From positions 62,001-126,000 of the forward strand of contig PQAM01000015.1 of assembly GCA_003104975.1 (NCBI GenBank): 64,000 nt of DNA, in the 5' to 3' direction. Shown here one piece after another: positions 1-8,684 of the stretch. Source of the DNA: Candidatus Methylomirabilota bacterium (GTDB taxonomy: Bacteria > Methylomirabilota > Methylomirabilia > Methylomirabilales > Methylomirabilaceae). The translations under genes and the position numbers were made by a program. The notes beneath the pieces were generated by a model that saw only the letters and a program-made list of their open reading frames with translations, was not told where the DNA came from and made no database searches. The first letter of the stretch is position 1, and each line of letters begins with the position of its first letter.

Positions 1-691
1 CCAGTATCTCCCCCACGTGCGCGAACTCCCCCTCTCCCCAGAGTTTCGTGCGCCAACGCGCCTGAGGATTGAGGGCGATCACCGGCATATTCGGCCCGAC
101 CCCTGCCTCCGCCAGGAGCGCCTCCGCCCTCGCCCCGTCGTCTGGCCTGGAAGCGAATACAAAGGTCTTCACCAGCGGTTCTGCGCCCAGAAACCTGGCA
201 GCCTCCAGGTACCGGTCTACGGCATGCACAGGCCCGGGCGGAAGCGGCACCACGTGCGTCAACGCGCGCCCGCTCCCCTCGCGGCCCCCCGCGAGGCCGA
301 CCCGGAATGGTGCACCGGCGCAGAGCACCATCAGCGCGCTCTTCAGCAATCCCTGCAAATCAATCACCAGGTCGTACTGACCGCGACGGAGTTCCGCGAT
401 CAGCGCCGCGACCTCCCGCAGCGTCCCCGACCCGTGAAGGGGCGATCGCACCGCTCTTCCCCACCGCCTGCGGCCTGACACGATGACCCGATCCAGCAGG
501 GGATGACCCAGCAGCAGCCCTGCCGCCTCCTCCTCTATCAGCCACGCGATATATCGATCGGGGTACCGTCGTCTGAGCGAGCTGAGAAACGGCAGCGCAT
601 GGACCACATCGCCGAGCGAACTCGGCTTGATGATGAGGATGCGCTGTACCCGGTCCATCGGTACAGGGTCACGTCGGGATGGGGCGCTCAT
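1..691 (-). CDS. waaC: Lipopolysaccharide heptosyltransferase I (partial, cut by window start)
   Basis: GT9-family enzyme that adds the first L-glycero-D-manno-heptose to Kdo on lipid A at the inner membrane. About 230 N-terminal codons are visible and the reading frame runs off the window. After a short leader the N-terminus reads RILIIKPSSLGDVVHALP, the classical WaaC opening (nucleotide-binding Rossmann start). Further on are LVIDLQGLLKSAL and VIALNPQARWRTKLWGEGEF, the start of the second Rossmann domain. The ATG at 691 overlaps the stop of the upstream waaF-gmhB gene as ATGA, so translation is probably coupled. The C-terminal half cannot be checked. WaaC rather than WaaF is chosen from the IKPSSLGD opening and because a WaaF already lies next to it. 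Confidence 0.88.
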   Translation of the reverse strand, partial: MSAPSRRDPVPMDRVQRILIIKPSSLGDVVHALPFLSSLRRRYPDRYIAWLIEEEAAGLLLGHPLLDRVIVSGRRRWGRAVRSPLHGSGTLREVAALIAELRRGQYDLVIDLQGLLKSALMVLCAGAPFRVGLAGGREGSGRALTHVVPLPPGPVHAVDRYLEAARFLGAEPLVKTFVFASRPDDGARAEALLAEAGVGPNMPVIALNPQARWRTKLWGEGEFAHVGEIL

Positions 692-2340
692 CCCTGGTGG
701 CGCCTTTGCGCAATCCACTCGGCAGCCTCCAGCAGATCGCTCGCCGTATGGGCGGGCATCGGACCCCCTGCTGCGCGCAGGCGCTCCAACGACTCCCGCC
801 CGTAGCCTGTCAGCACCAGCACCGCAGGGAGACCCAGCCGATCCGCCAGCCGCATGTCGCTGACCTTGTCCCCAACCACATACGACCGTTCCAGGTCCAC
901 CTGTTGCTCAGCGGCCGCCTGCTGAACCAATCCGGGTTCAGGCTTCCGACACAGACAGCCGCGTCTGTACGGGAATCGTCCTTCCCGAGGATGGTGAGGA
1001 CAGTAGTAAAAGGCGTCGGTCTCTCCACCATCCGCTTGGAGCAGTTGCAGAAGCCGTCGATGCACCGCTTCGACCGACTTCTCAGTGGCGTCCCCCCTGG
1101 CGACTCGCGCCTGGTTACTGACGACGATCCGCAGATACCCTGCTTCGCCAAGGCGTTTCAATGCCGCCGCTGCGCCGGGGATCGGTCTCATCAGCTCGGG
1201 GTGTTGGATCGCCCCGATCTCCTCATTGATGGTGCCGTCCCTGTCCAGAAAGACCGCAGGGGCTCGCCGGATAGTCTGCTCGACGGAAAGGGGCACACGC
1301 GTGAGCAGCGCCTCCGCCGCAGCCACGACCCGTTCCACGTCCAGCCCCTGCATGCATCGATGATCGATCGGGCAGTCGCGGTAGCGGCACGGGCTGCAGG
1401 TCGGTGGATTCTGAACAACCTGATGACCGATACCGAGAGGGGCTGTGTGGCGAGGATCCGTAGGACCGAATAGCGCGACGCAAGGGATCCCCAAGGCGGA
1501 GGCCAGATGCATCGTCCCCGTATCGTTCGTTAGTAAGAGCGTACACCGCTTCAGCAGGCTGGCCAACTCAGTCAGACCCGTCCGGCCGCCGAAATCGATC
1601 ACCGTCCCGCGGATCCGATCGCGAAGGATTTTCGTTAGTGACGCCTCCCGCGATGAGCCGAACAGCAAGGCAATCGCATCAAACCGATCGGCCAGACGCT
1701 CGGCGACAGCCGCAAATCGCTCGATGGGCCAGCGCTTTGCCGTCCCATAGCTGGCCCCCGGTGTGATGCCGATGACCAGGGAGTGAGGGGGAAGGCCCGA
1801 TTCAGTGAGCAGCTTCTCGGCCTCCGCGTCGCTCTCCGGCGGCAGCAGGAACCCGCCGGGCCGGACCCACGCATCCCACTTGAGCGCCCGCAGCAATCCA
1901 AGGTAGGCCTCAGCCTGATGGAGCACGGCCCCGCTCGATGGCCGCACCCCGACCGTCAACAGCGGGCCCCGCCCGTCGGCGATATAGCCGATACGATGCG
2001 GGATCCGTGCCAACCAACCGATCAGCGCAAACCGGAAGCTGTTTGGGAACAGCAGGGCCAGATCAAAGGATCGCTGTCGCAGCACGGTCGCCGCCCACAA
2101 CAACTCGCCGCGAGGGGGCAATTCAATAAGTTCGTCGACACATGGCAGGGATCGAAACAGCGGACTGAGCCATGGACGCACCAGGAGCGCGATCCTTGCG
2201 CCGGGAAACGAGTGCCGCAGGTTGGCAAGGGCGGGTAGTGCGAGCACCGCATCACCCAACCAATTCGGGCTTGCGACCAGAATCGATCGCACCCGGTCAG
2301 CTTCGAACGTCCGTCGAACGTGCAGCGTCGCAGGAGTCAT
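688..2340 (-). CDS. waaF-gmhB: Heptosyltransferase II fused to D-glycero-D-manno-heptose-1,7-bisphosphate 7-phosphatase
   Basis: A 550-residue two-domain protein. Residues about 15-340 are a GT9 heptosyltransferase II: opening RSILVASPNWLGDAVLALPA and the late motif NDTGTMHLASALGIP followed by GPTDPRHTAP. Residues about 360-550 are a HAD-IIIA phosphatase of the GmhB type: FLDRDGTINEE with the catalytic DxD, then the zinc loop CPHHPREGRFPYRRGCLC and KPEPG, then VGDKVSDM. GmhB removes the 7-phosphate during ADP-heptose synthesis and WaaF uses the finished donor, so one chain joins a supply step to a transfer step. The start at 2340 is preferred because it overlaps the stop of the lpxL-type gene as ATGA. 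An in-frame start 99 bases upstream would encode only repeat-derived residues. It overlaps waaC by 4 bp. Confidence 0.9.
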   Translation of the reverse strand: MTPATLHVRRTFEADRVRSILVASPNWLGDAVLALPALANLRHSFPGARIALLVRPWLSPLFRSLPCVDELIELPPRGELLWAATVLRQRSFDLALLFPNSFRFALIGWLARIPHRIGYIADGRGPLLTVGVRPSSGAVLHQAEAYLGLLRALKWDAWVRPGGFLLPPESDAEAEKLLTESGLPPHSLVIGITPGASYGTAKRWPIERFAAVAERLADRFDAIALLFGSSREASLTKILRDRIRGTVIDFGGRTGLTELASLLKRCTLLLTNDTGTMHLASALGIPCVALFGPTDPRHTAPLGIGHQVVQNPPTCSPCRYRDCPIDHRCMQGLDVERVVAAAEALLTRVPLSVEQTIRRAPAVFLDRDGTINEEIGAIQHPELMRPIPGAAAALKRLGEAGYLRIVVSNQARVARGDATEKSVEAVHRRLLQLLQADGGETDAFYYCPHHPREGRFPYRRGCLCRKPEPGLVQQAAAEQQVDLERSYVVGDKVSDMRLADRLGLPAVLVLTGYGRESLERLRAAGGPMPAHTASDLLEAAEWIAQRRHQG

Positions 2341-3302
2341 GGCTCTGAGTGTAGGGGGTCGGGTGTAGGATGGAGGGTATAGGGTGTCGGGTAGTCGGCG
2401 TGCGGTTGGGTCTTCCATCGACGGTGCACCCACAGCCACTGGGACGGCGCCTTCCGGACCAACCCCTCAATCGCCTTGGTGAAGGACGCCGTGTTGGCCA
2501 CCACGTCCGCCTTGAGATGCCCGGTCCTGATCAACGGGACCGCTTGCTCCACAAGGACGGTGTGCCGATCCCGCCCGTGTCGGACGATCGCGGCAGGAAG
2601 CACCGATGCGTCGGTTCTCATGGCTAAAAGGGCGGGCGCCAAGGCCGTACAGGCCGGCATCCCGAAGAAATCGACAAACACCCCCTCTTTCCAGGTGATG
2701 TTCTGGTCCATCAGGATCCCGATACTCTCTCCACGCAGCAGTGTGTGCACCAGCGTCGACATCACCCGCTTCTTCGGCAGCACCCTCGTTCCCCAGGCGG
2801 TCCGCATCCGTGTGACGGCGCGATCGAGATAGGGATTGTCGAGGGGCCGCGTCACAATGGACAGCGGCTCTCCCATCAGGGCGGACGCAAGCGGCAGCAG
2901 TTCCCATGATCCCAAGTGGGCGGTAATATAGATGATCCCCTTGCCCCGGCGCTTGGCTTCCTCAAAGTGCTCATATCCTTCGATCCGGATGAATTGTCGG
3001 AAATTGTCCCGATCAATCTTGAGCATCCGGCAGGTCTCCACAACGGTTCGGCCCAAATTGACGAAGGTCGAACGGGTCAGTTCGGCGACCTCTCGAGATG
3101 ACAGCTCACCATGAAAGGCCCGGCGCAGGTTGTCCTGGGCGATCGACCGGTGCTTGTGGTCGAGGCGGTACAGTGTCGCCCCAAGCCCCTCACCGATAGA
3201 ATAGGCCATGGATGACGGCAGGTACACCATACCCCTGGCCAGTCCGGCCACAAGGAGATACTCCAGATAGGCGGCAATCCCGCCACGATCCTTGGACTTC
3301 AT
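2337..3302 (-). CDS. lpxL: Lipid A biosynthesis acyltransferase (LpxL/HtrB family)
   Basis: Membrane-associated acyltransferase expected to add a secondary acyl chain to Kdo-lipid A (or its precursor) on the inner leaflet. The catalytic H(x4)E motif is seen as HLGSWE near residue 129. The family signature GILMDQNITWKEGVFVDFFG follows near residue 195, and a hydrophobic anchor lies in the first 35 residues. The length of 321 is normal. ATG at 3302 overlaps the lpxK stop as ATGA, and the stop overlaps the waaF-gmhB start. The last about 18 residues (304-321) are translated from a degenerate heptanucleotide array (see repeat at 2349) and look like an added tail rather than conserved sequence. 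Whether it is LpxL, LpxM or another late acyltransferase cannot be decided here. Confidence 0.88.
   Translation of the reverse strand: MKSKDRGGIAAYLEYLLVAGLARGMVYLPSSMAYSIGEGLGATLYRLDHKHRSIAQDNLRRAFHGELSSREVAELTRSTFVNLGRTVVETCRMLKIDRDNFRQFIRIEGYEHFEEAKRRGKGIIYITAHLGSWELLPLASALMGEPLSIVTRPLDNPYLDRAVTRMRTAWGTRVLPKKRVMSTLVHTLLRGESIGILMDQNITWKEGVFVDFFGMPACTALAPALLAMRTDASVLPAAIVRHGRDRHTVLVEQAVPLIRTGHLKADVVANTASFTKAIEGLVRKAPSQWLWVHRRWKTQPHADYPTPYTLHPTPDPLHSEP
2349..2390 (+). repeat. Degenerate heptanucleotide array in the 3' end of lpxL
   Basis: Six consecutive 7-mers read on the plus strand: GTGTAGG, GGGTCGG, GTGTAGG, ATGGAGG, GTATAGG, GTGTCGG. They belong to the same sequence family as arrays at 9509, 9545, 42627, 45612 and 55718. 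This copy encodes the C-terminal tail of the LpxL-type protein and ends just before the waaF-gmhB start codon. Confidence 0.75.
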
Positions 3303-4423
3303 GACGCGCGTGCCGATACCAGGCGGCTCAACATGGCATCCAACAGTTCAGCGCCCTCGAGCAATTCAAGTGAGATCGATACGGCGTACAGAGGAACACC
3401 CAGCTCCGCGACGTTCAGGCGTGCCAATTTTACCATATCCTTTTCCGTCGTCACTATCATGGAGGCACCGACCTGTTCGGCCGCTTCGCGGATCAGCCTC
3501 AGATCGGAGGCGACGTAGCGGTGGTGATCTGGAAGGCGGTGGTGCGCCGCAACGACCGTCCCGAGCCGCTTCAGCGTCGTTTCAAACCGGTCCGGATTGG
3601 CGATACCGGACACCGCCAGCAGTCGCCGTCCGGTCAACGTCTCAAGGCCCAATGCCTGTCCGCTCCTGACGTCGATCAGGCCCACAGGGCGATGGGTCGC
3701 CGCAGCGATCGGGACGGTCGGCGCGTACTGCCGAACAACCTGGATGGCGGGCCCCAGCTCGCCTCCGCCGTCGGCGTTCGTCAGGATCACCATATCGGCC
3801 CGTCCGAGCGCCTCCGGCGGCTCCCGCAGTAGTCCGGAAGGCAACAGTCGGCCGTATCCGAGGGGATTCGCCGCATCAATCAGCACGATGTCCAGATCGC
3901 GGTGGAGCCCGAGATGCTGAAACCCGTCATCCAGAATAATGACGCCGCACTGGACCTGCTCAAGCGCCAGCCTGCCGACCCGATAGCGATCGGCACCGGT
4001 CAAGACGGCAACATCGGGCAGATGCCTGGCCAGCAGATAGGCCTCGTCGGCCGCGATCGGCGGCTCGCACCGGACACGGCTGCCGTCGCTGACGATCGTC
4101 GGCGCCGTTGAGCCGCCCCGATACCCCCGTAAGATAATGACGACCCGGTGGCCTCGTTCGCGCAACCGGCCGGCCAGCATCTCAACACACGGGGTCTTTC
4201 CGCTACCGCCGACGCTCAGGTTGCCGACGCTCAATACCGGAATCGGAAGTCGGCGCGTCCTGGCAAGACCATGCGCATACAGTGCCGTTCGAAGCGAGAC
4301 GGCGGCTCCATACGCACGCGATACCGGACGCAGGCACGCAAGCCAGGCCTGCGCGGACCATGGTCCCGGGGGCGCCGCCATGCAGCGCAGCGTCCAGGTC
4401 GACAGCGCCTCAATCCCTTTCAC
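3299..4423 (-). CDS. lpxK: Tetraacyldisaccharide 4'-kinase
   Basis: Phosphorylates the 4' position of the lipid A disaccharide precursor to give lipid IVA at the cytoplasmic face of the inner membrane. The P-loop is written VGNLSVGGSGKTP near residue 65-77, the characteristic LpxK Walker A. Further family signatures are ILDDGFQHLGLHRDLDIVLID with NPLGYGRLLPSGLLREP, and the C-terminal VTTEKDMVKL. The length of 374 is slightly above the usual 330. The start is GTG at 4423, overlapping the waaA stop as GTGA. The stop overlaps the next start as ATGA. Alternatives are unlikely. Confidence 0.95.
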   Translation of the reverse strand: MKGIEALSTWTLRCMAAPPGPWSAQAWLACLRPVSRAYGAAVSLRTALYAHGLARTRRLPIPVLSVGNLSVGGSGKTPCVEMLAGRLRERGHRVVIILRGYRGGSTAPTIVSDGSRVRCEPPIAADEAYLLARHLPDVAVLTGADRYRVGRLALEQVQCGVIILDDGFQHLGLHRDLDIVLIDAANPLGYGRLLPSGLLREPPEALGRADMVILTNADGGGELGPAIQVVRQYAPTVPIAAATHRPVGLIDVRSGQALGLETLTGRRLLAVSGIANPDRFETTLKRLGTVVAAHHRLPDHHRYVASDLRLIREAAEQVGASMIVTTEKDMVKLARLNVAELGVPLYAVSISLELLEGAELLDAMLSRLVSARAS

Positions 4424-5706
4424 GTCGCCAATCGCTCAAGAAGGGCGACGGTCCGTTCGCACGCGCCCTGGTGGGCCGACAGGACCGCCGCGGCCGCCTG
4501 GCCCATCTGCTCTCTGGCTGCGGGATCACGCAGGAGTCCGGCAAGCTGCGTGACAAGGTCCTCCGGACCACTCACCTGGACCGCCGCTCGTTGTTCAAGA
4601 AAATACGAGCTGATCTCCCGAAAGTTCTCCATGTGCGGGCCAAACAGCACCGGACGACCGTAGAGGGCCGGTTCAAGCAGGTTGTGGCCGCCGCGAGGGA
4701 TCAGGCTTCCCCCGACAAAGCCAACGCTCCCCACCGCATAGAGTGTCGACAGTTCGCCGACCGTATCTACAAGGATCACCTCTTTGGCGCCGTTTGCCCC
4801 GTGCGGCAAGGTGCTCCGTCTCACCGCGCGCAGCCCATGGCCGGCGACCGCTGATTCGACCTGCGCCACACGCTCAGGATGGCGCGGCGCCAGAATAAGC
4901 AGCAGATCGGCAAACTCGCCCTGGAGTTGACGAAAGGCCCGGAGCAGCGTCTCCTCCTCACCCGCATGGGTGCTCCCCGCCACCAGCACCGGTTGCTGCG
5001 TGTCGATCTGAAGCTCCCGACGCCACCGTTCGGCGAGCGTTGCGGCGTCACCGTGAAGGGCGGCATCGAACTTAAGATTGCCCACGACATGCACACGTGC
5101 AGGGCTCGCGCCCAATGCAAGGATCCGCATCGCATCGGCGTCGGTTTGCATACAGAAGAGATCAATACCCTGCAGGACCCGACGGATGAGGGGTCGGACA
5201 AGGCGGTACCGTGACAACGAACGTTCCGACAGTCTGCCGTTGATAACGGCGACCGGAATCCGTGACATCGTACAGGCGCGAAGAAAATTCGGCCAGATTT
5301 CGGTCTCGGTGAGAAGGACGAGACGAGGTCTGACGTTGGTCAGAGCTCGCTGGACGACGTTCGGAAGATCGATCGGAAAGTAGACGACGGCCTCCGCCTG
5401 CGGGAGCATCCGTCCGGCCACCTCTCGTCCGGTTGCCGTAACTGTGGAGACGATAAAGGGGGACGTTGGCCGACGGCCGATCCACCGATTGACCAGGATG
5501 GAGGCGGCGCCCACCTCCCCTACCGATACGGCATGGATCCAGACAGGCTGTCCGCCGTGAAGCCGCGAGCGCAGCGCCTCAGGATAATGACCCAGACGCT
5601 CCCACCAACCGTCCCGGTAGCGGCGGCTGCGAGCGATCCTCAGTAAGAGGGAGGGTAACCAGGCCAGCAGAACAACGGTCAGCAAAAAAGAGTAGGCAGC
5701 ATACAT
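4420..5706 (-). CDS. waaA: 3-deoxy-D-manno-octulosonic acid (Kdo) transferase
   Basis: Transfers Kdo from CMP-Kdo to lipid IVA. The protein opens with one membrane anchor (residues about 1-20) followed by RYRDGWWERLG. It then shows the Kdo transferase N-domain (IWIHAVSVGEVGAA, VVYFPIDLP, LTETEIWPNFL) and the GT-B C-domain (VAGSTHAGEEE, VDTVGELSTLYAVGSVGFVG, GGSLIPRGGHNLLEPA). These are diagnostic WaaA blocks. ATG at 5706 is preferred. A TTG 33 bases upstream would overlap the previous gene and has no ribosome-binding site. With the ATG start there is a 16-bp gap to the DUF374 gene. Mono- versus bifunctionality cannot be told from sequence by eye. Confidence 0.93.
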   Translation of the reverse strand: MYAAYSFLLTVVLLAWLPSLLLRIARSRRYRDGWWERLGHYPEALRSRLHGGQPVWIHAVSVGEVGAASILVNRWIGRRPTSPFIVSTVTATGREVAGRMLPQAEAVVYFPIDLPNVVQRALTNVRPRLVLLTETEIWPNFLRACTMSRIPVAVINGRLSERSLSRYRLVRPLIRRVLQGIDLFCMQTDADAMRILALGASPARVHVVGNLKFDAALHGDAATLAERWRRELQIDTQQPVLVAGSTHAGEEETLLRAFRQLQGEFADLLLILAPRHPERVAQVESAVAGHGLRAVRRSTLPHGANGAKEVILVDTVGELSTLYAVGSVGFVGGSLIPRGGHNLLEPALYGRPVLFGPHMENFREISSYFLEQRAAVQVSGPEDLVTQLAGLLRDPAAREQMGQAAAAVLSAHQGACERTVALLERLAT

Positions 5707-5722
5707 CCTGACCTGGCGGTCG

Positions 5723-6418
5723 TCATCGATCCGTTCCAAAGTACGTGTCGGCTCTCAGGGTGAGCAGATTGAGCCGTTCCTCGAGGGCTTCCCGGTGCTT
5801 GGCCACCTCATCCGTTGTTGCCGTCCTGGGTACGTACATCGGTTCCCCCCAGATATAGACGGCGCGAGAGAACGGGATCGGCATGAGAAATCCGTCCCAG
5901 CTTCCGAGGATCCGACGGCGCGACGCGCTGAAACTGGCCGGGACGATCGGCGCCCCCGTCAGTCTCGCCATCTCGATGATACCCGACTTGACCTGCGCGC
6001 GCGGTCCCCTTGGGCCGTCCGGCGTGATGACCAGATTCAGTCCATTTCGAATCGCGCGAACCATCTGTTTAGCGGCCCGCATCCCGCCCCGCGTTGCCGA
6101 GCCGCGAATCACCTCGAGTTCGAAATGGGCGGCGATTCGACTGATATACTCGCCGTCCCGATGCTGGCTGATGAGAATCGCGCCCGGCTGTCCGGGATAG
6201 ACGAACGGCATCATCAGGAGCCGGCCGTGCCAGAAGGCCACGATGATCCGCTCGCCCCTTGCCCAGCAGCCCTCGGGGTGCGCGCGATCCACATGAACAA
6301 CCCGCAGGCACCGAAACAGGCACTGTACCACTCTTGCCGCAAGCCATGGGACGATTTGCAGAACCAGCCGATCTTCTTTCAGGACTGCGACCGCTCGGGA
6401 CAGTGGCGACCTCCCCAT
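5723..6418 (-). CDS. DUF374 lysophospholipid acyltransferase-like protein
   Basis: A 231-residue member of the DUF374/LPLAT superfamily, often embedded in lipid A operons of non-enteric Gram-negatives. Visible blocks are IIVAFWHGRLLMMPF (acceptor His region), SQHRDGEYISRIAAHF, GSATRGGMRA and VITPDGPRGPRAQVKSGI followed by LTGAPIVPASF. The exact substrate is not known for most members. A role in acylating lipid A or a lipid precursor is an inference from the neighbourhood. The start ATG at 6418 shares one base with the lpxB stop (TAATG), which is why it is preferred over a longer in-frame start at 6466. Confidence 0.85.
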   Translation of the reverse strand: MGRSPLSRAVAVLKEDRLVLQIVPWLAARVVQCLFRCLRVVHVDRAHPEGCWARGERIIVAFWHGRLLMMPFVYPGQPGAILISQHRDGEYISRIAAHFELEVIRGSATRGGMRAAKQMVRAIRNGLNLVITPDGPRGPRAQVKSGIIEMARLTGAPIVPASFSASRRRILGSWDGFLMPIPFSRAVYIWGEPMYVPRTATTDEVAKHREALEERLNLLTLRADTYFGTDR

Positions 6419-7590
6419 TACCCTCTCTGGACCGCCATCTCCTCCGGAACGCCGGACCGCATACACTCAAGGATCGCCTCCGCCGCCCGGCCCGATGCCC
6501 CAGGCGGCCCCAAACGATCCCGTATCTGCTGAAGCTCCCGTCGCATCCGGTTGCGGAATTCCGCCGACAGAAGCAGCGGGCGCGCTTCATCGGCAATCCG
6601 CTTGGGCGTCGCGTCGAATTGAATCAACTCGGGCGCCACCCGACGTCTCGCCACCAGATTCACCATGCCGATGTACGGAACCCTGATCAACATATGGCCC
6701 AGCAGCCATGAGAGGAATGCGAGACGATACACAATCACCATCGGGGTGCCAATGACCGCCGCCTCCAGTGTGGCCGTCCCCGATGCGACCAGGATCAGAT
6801 CGGAGGCAGCCATCACCTCGCAGCTCCGTCCCTGCGTCACCCTGGCCGACACCCCCTCCTGCTTCAGGCAGGCGCCGATGAGGTCGAGGGGCAACCCATC
6901 GGCCGCGGCGATCATGACGCGCAGATCCGAATGCTCCGTCATCAATTGTTTTGCCGTTCGAAGCAGGATGGGCAGGTGCCGCGTCAACTCACCGACGCGG
7001 CTGCCTGGCAGCAGCCCCAGCACCGGGGCCTCCCCATCCAGCTCCAGACGGCGACGCGCCTCACCGGTTGACAGGAACGAGAGGGACCGATCCAGGATCG
7101 GATGACCGACGTAGAGGGCCTCGACCCCTCTTTCGCGATAGAACTCCTCCTCGAACGGAAAGATGACCAGCAGACGCCGAACATATCGTGCGATCAACCG
7201 TATCCGACCCGCACGCCACGCCCACACCTGCGGCCCGATAAAGTAGACGACAGGGATCCCGAGTCGGGACGCCGCACGGGCGAGCCTCAGGTTGAAATCG
7301 GGAAAATCGACGAGGATGACCAGATCCGGGCGTTGCTCGCGCAGATACCGGGTCATACCCCGGTACGCCCGCCAGATGGCAGGAAGCCTGGCGGCTACCT
7401 CGACGAGGCCCACCACGGCGAGGTCACCTGCATGTACATGGAGACGGACACCCGCCTGGCGCATCCGGTCTCCTCCGATCCCCTCTATCGTCAGCGAGGG
7501 CGCGCGACGAAGCAGCTCGGTCACGACCCCGGCGGCATGCAGATCCCCCGAGGGCTCGCCTGCCACGATCAGGATTCGACCACCTCGCAT
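6418..7590 (-). CDS. lpxB: Lipid-A-disaccharide synthase
   Basis: GT19 enzyme that condenses lipid X with UDP-2,3-diacylglucosamine to form the beta-1,6 disaccharide. The N-terminus RILIVAGEPSGDLHAAG, then GIGGDRMRQAG, DFPDFNLRLA, YFIGPQVWAWRAGR, LLGLLPGSRVGELTRHLP-type and VASGTATLEAAVIGTPMVIVY are all LpxB landmarks. The protein is 390 residues from the chosen ATG at 7590, which lies 5 bp past the stop of the oxidoreductase gene. A longer in-frame start at 7686 would overlap that gene by 91 bp and add a non-conserved leader. The stop shares a base with the next start (TAATG). Confidence 0.95.
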   Translation of the reverse strand: MRGGRILIVAGEPSGDLHAAGVVTELLRRAPSLTIEGIGGDRMRQAGVRLHVHAGDLAVVGLVEVAARLPAIWRAYRGMTRYLREQRPDLVILVDFPDFNLRLARAASRLGIPVVYFIGPQVWAWRAGRIRLIARYVRRLLVIFPFEEEFYRERGVEALYVGHPILDRSLSFLSTGEARRRLELDGEAPVLGLLPGSRVGELTRHLPILLRTAKQLMTEHSDLRVMIAAADGLPLDLIGACLKQEGVSARVTQGRSCEVMAASDLILVASGTATLEAAVIGTPMVIVYRLAFLSWLLGHMLIRVPYIGMVNLVARRRVAPELIQFDATPKRIADEARPLLLSAEFRNRMRRELQQIRDRLGPPGASGRAAEAILECMRSGVPEEMAVQRG

Positions 7591-7595
7591 CAGGC

Positions 7596-8552
7596 CTACA
7601 ACTGCTCCACAATCTGAGAGGCGACCTTCAGGGCGTCCCGGCCCTCCTCTCCAGAGACCAGAGGCCGTTTTCTCGTCCGAACGCACTCGATAAAACTTTC
7701 GAGCTCAACGCGGAGCGGCTCTGCCTTATCGATGACGATATCTTCCCTCACGATCGTCCGAACGGCCTCAATCGCCGTACCGCCTGTCCCCGGAATCCGA
7801 TGATAGATGGCGATCTCCTGCTGCGAGTAGTCGAGCGAGATGACGGTGTCGCGCTGAAAGATCCGCACCCGCCTGACCCGCTCGACGCTGACTCGACTGG
7901 CGGTCAGGTTGGCGACGCACCCGGACTCGAACTGCAGCCGCGCATTGGCGATGTCCACCTGATCGGAGATGACCGGAACGCCGACAGCCGTCACCTCCGT
8001 AACAGGCGACTTGATCAGGTTCAACACGATATCGATGTCGTGAATCATCAGATCGAGGACAACATCAACGTCGATATTGCGGTGGGCAAACGGGCCGAGT
8101 CGGTGGCATTCGATGAAGCCTGGATTTCTGACCACAGTGCGCAGCGCCTTGACCGCGCCGTTGAATCGCTCGCTGTGGCCGACCTGAAAGATTCGATCGT
8201 CATCCCTGGCAATCTCGACCAGTTCGTCGGCCTGGGCGGGGTACTGCGCAATCGGCTTCTCCACCAGGACGTCGACCCCACATTCCAGGAACTCCTTCGC
8301 AATCGGATAGTGGAGCAGGGTCGGTACGGCTACACTGACGGCATCGACCCTTTTCATGAGCTCGCGGTAATCGCGGCAAAGTCGGACCTGATGACGCTGC
8401 CCCACCTCGTGCAGGCGGTTGTCGTCAATATCAACGACCCCGACCAATTCAACATTCGGCAGTTCGGAGTAGATGCGCGCGTGGTGATGTCCCACATAGC
8501 CCACACCGACCACGCCCACTCGTACCGGATGACCGTTTTTCCCGTTATTCAT
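7596..8552 (-). CDS. Gfo/Idh/MocA-family NAD(P)-dependent oxidoreductase
   Basis: A 318-residue sugar dehydrogenase-type protein. The N-terminal Rossmann fold shows VGVVGVGYVGHHHARIY and ends with the family motif VLVEKPIAQ near residue 100. The C-terminal alpha/beta domain contains MIHDIDIVLNLI, including the catalytic-type Asp/His. It sits between lpxI and lpxB, so a nucleotide-sugar such as a UDP-GlcNAc derivative is a reasonable substrate guess. For example, the GnnA family oxidises UDP-GlcNAc at C3, but no GnnB transaminase is visible nearby, so this is not asserted. Start ATG at 8552. The 132 bp upstream of it carry a REP-like element. Confidence 0.85.
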   Translation of the reverse strand: MNNGKNGHPVRVGVVGVGYVGHHHARIYSELPNVELVGVVDIDDNRLHEVGQRHQVRLCRDYRELMKRVDAVSVAVPTLLHYPIAKEFLECGVDVLVEKPIAQYPAQADELVEIARDDDRIFQVGHSERFNGAVKALRTVVRNPGFIECHRLGPFAHRNIDVDVVLDLMIHDIDIVLNLIKSPVTEVTAVGVPVISDQVDIANARLQFESGCVANLTASRVSVERVRRVRIFQRDTVISLDYSQQEIAIYHRIPGTGGTAIEAVRTIVREDIVIDKAEPLRVELESFIECVRTRKRPLVSGEEGRDALKVASQIVEQL

Positions 8553-8590
8553 ATGTAATCTATCCCGCCGAAATACCAGCAGGGAAGCTG

Positions 8591-8662
8591 TCAGCCATTA
8601 GCCACGTAGGGGCGCCGCTTGCTGCGCCCTATTTGGGCAGGGCAAGTCCTGCCCCTACCCTG
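8591..8662 (+). repeat. REP-like double hairpin, copy A
   Basis: Core 8606-8658 starts GTAGGGGC and ends GCCCCTAC. Inside are two adjacent hairpins: GGGGCGCCGCTTGCTGCGCCC and GGGCAGGGCAAGTCCTGCCC. The same unit occurs inverted at 56989 and 57769. It fills the gap between lpxI and the Gfo/Idh gene. Flanking bases (8590-8602) show 7-bp steps of the AGCCATT kind. Confidence 0.8.
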
Positions 8663-8684
8663 AAGGCTGATCGCCGCCCTGCTG

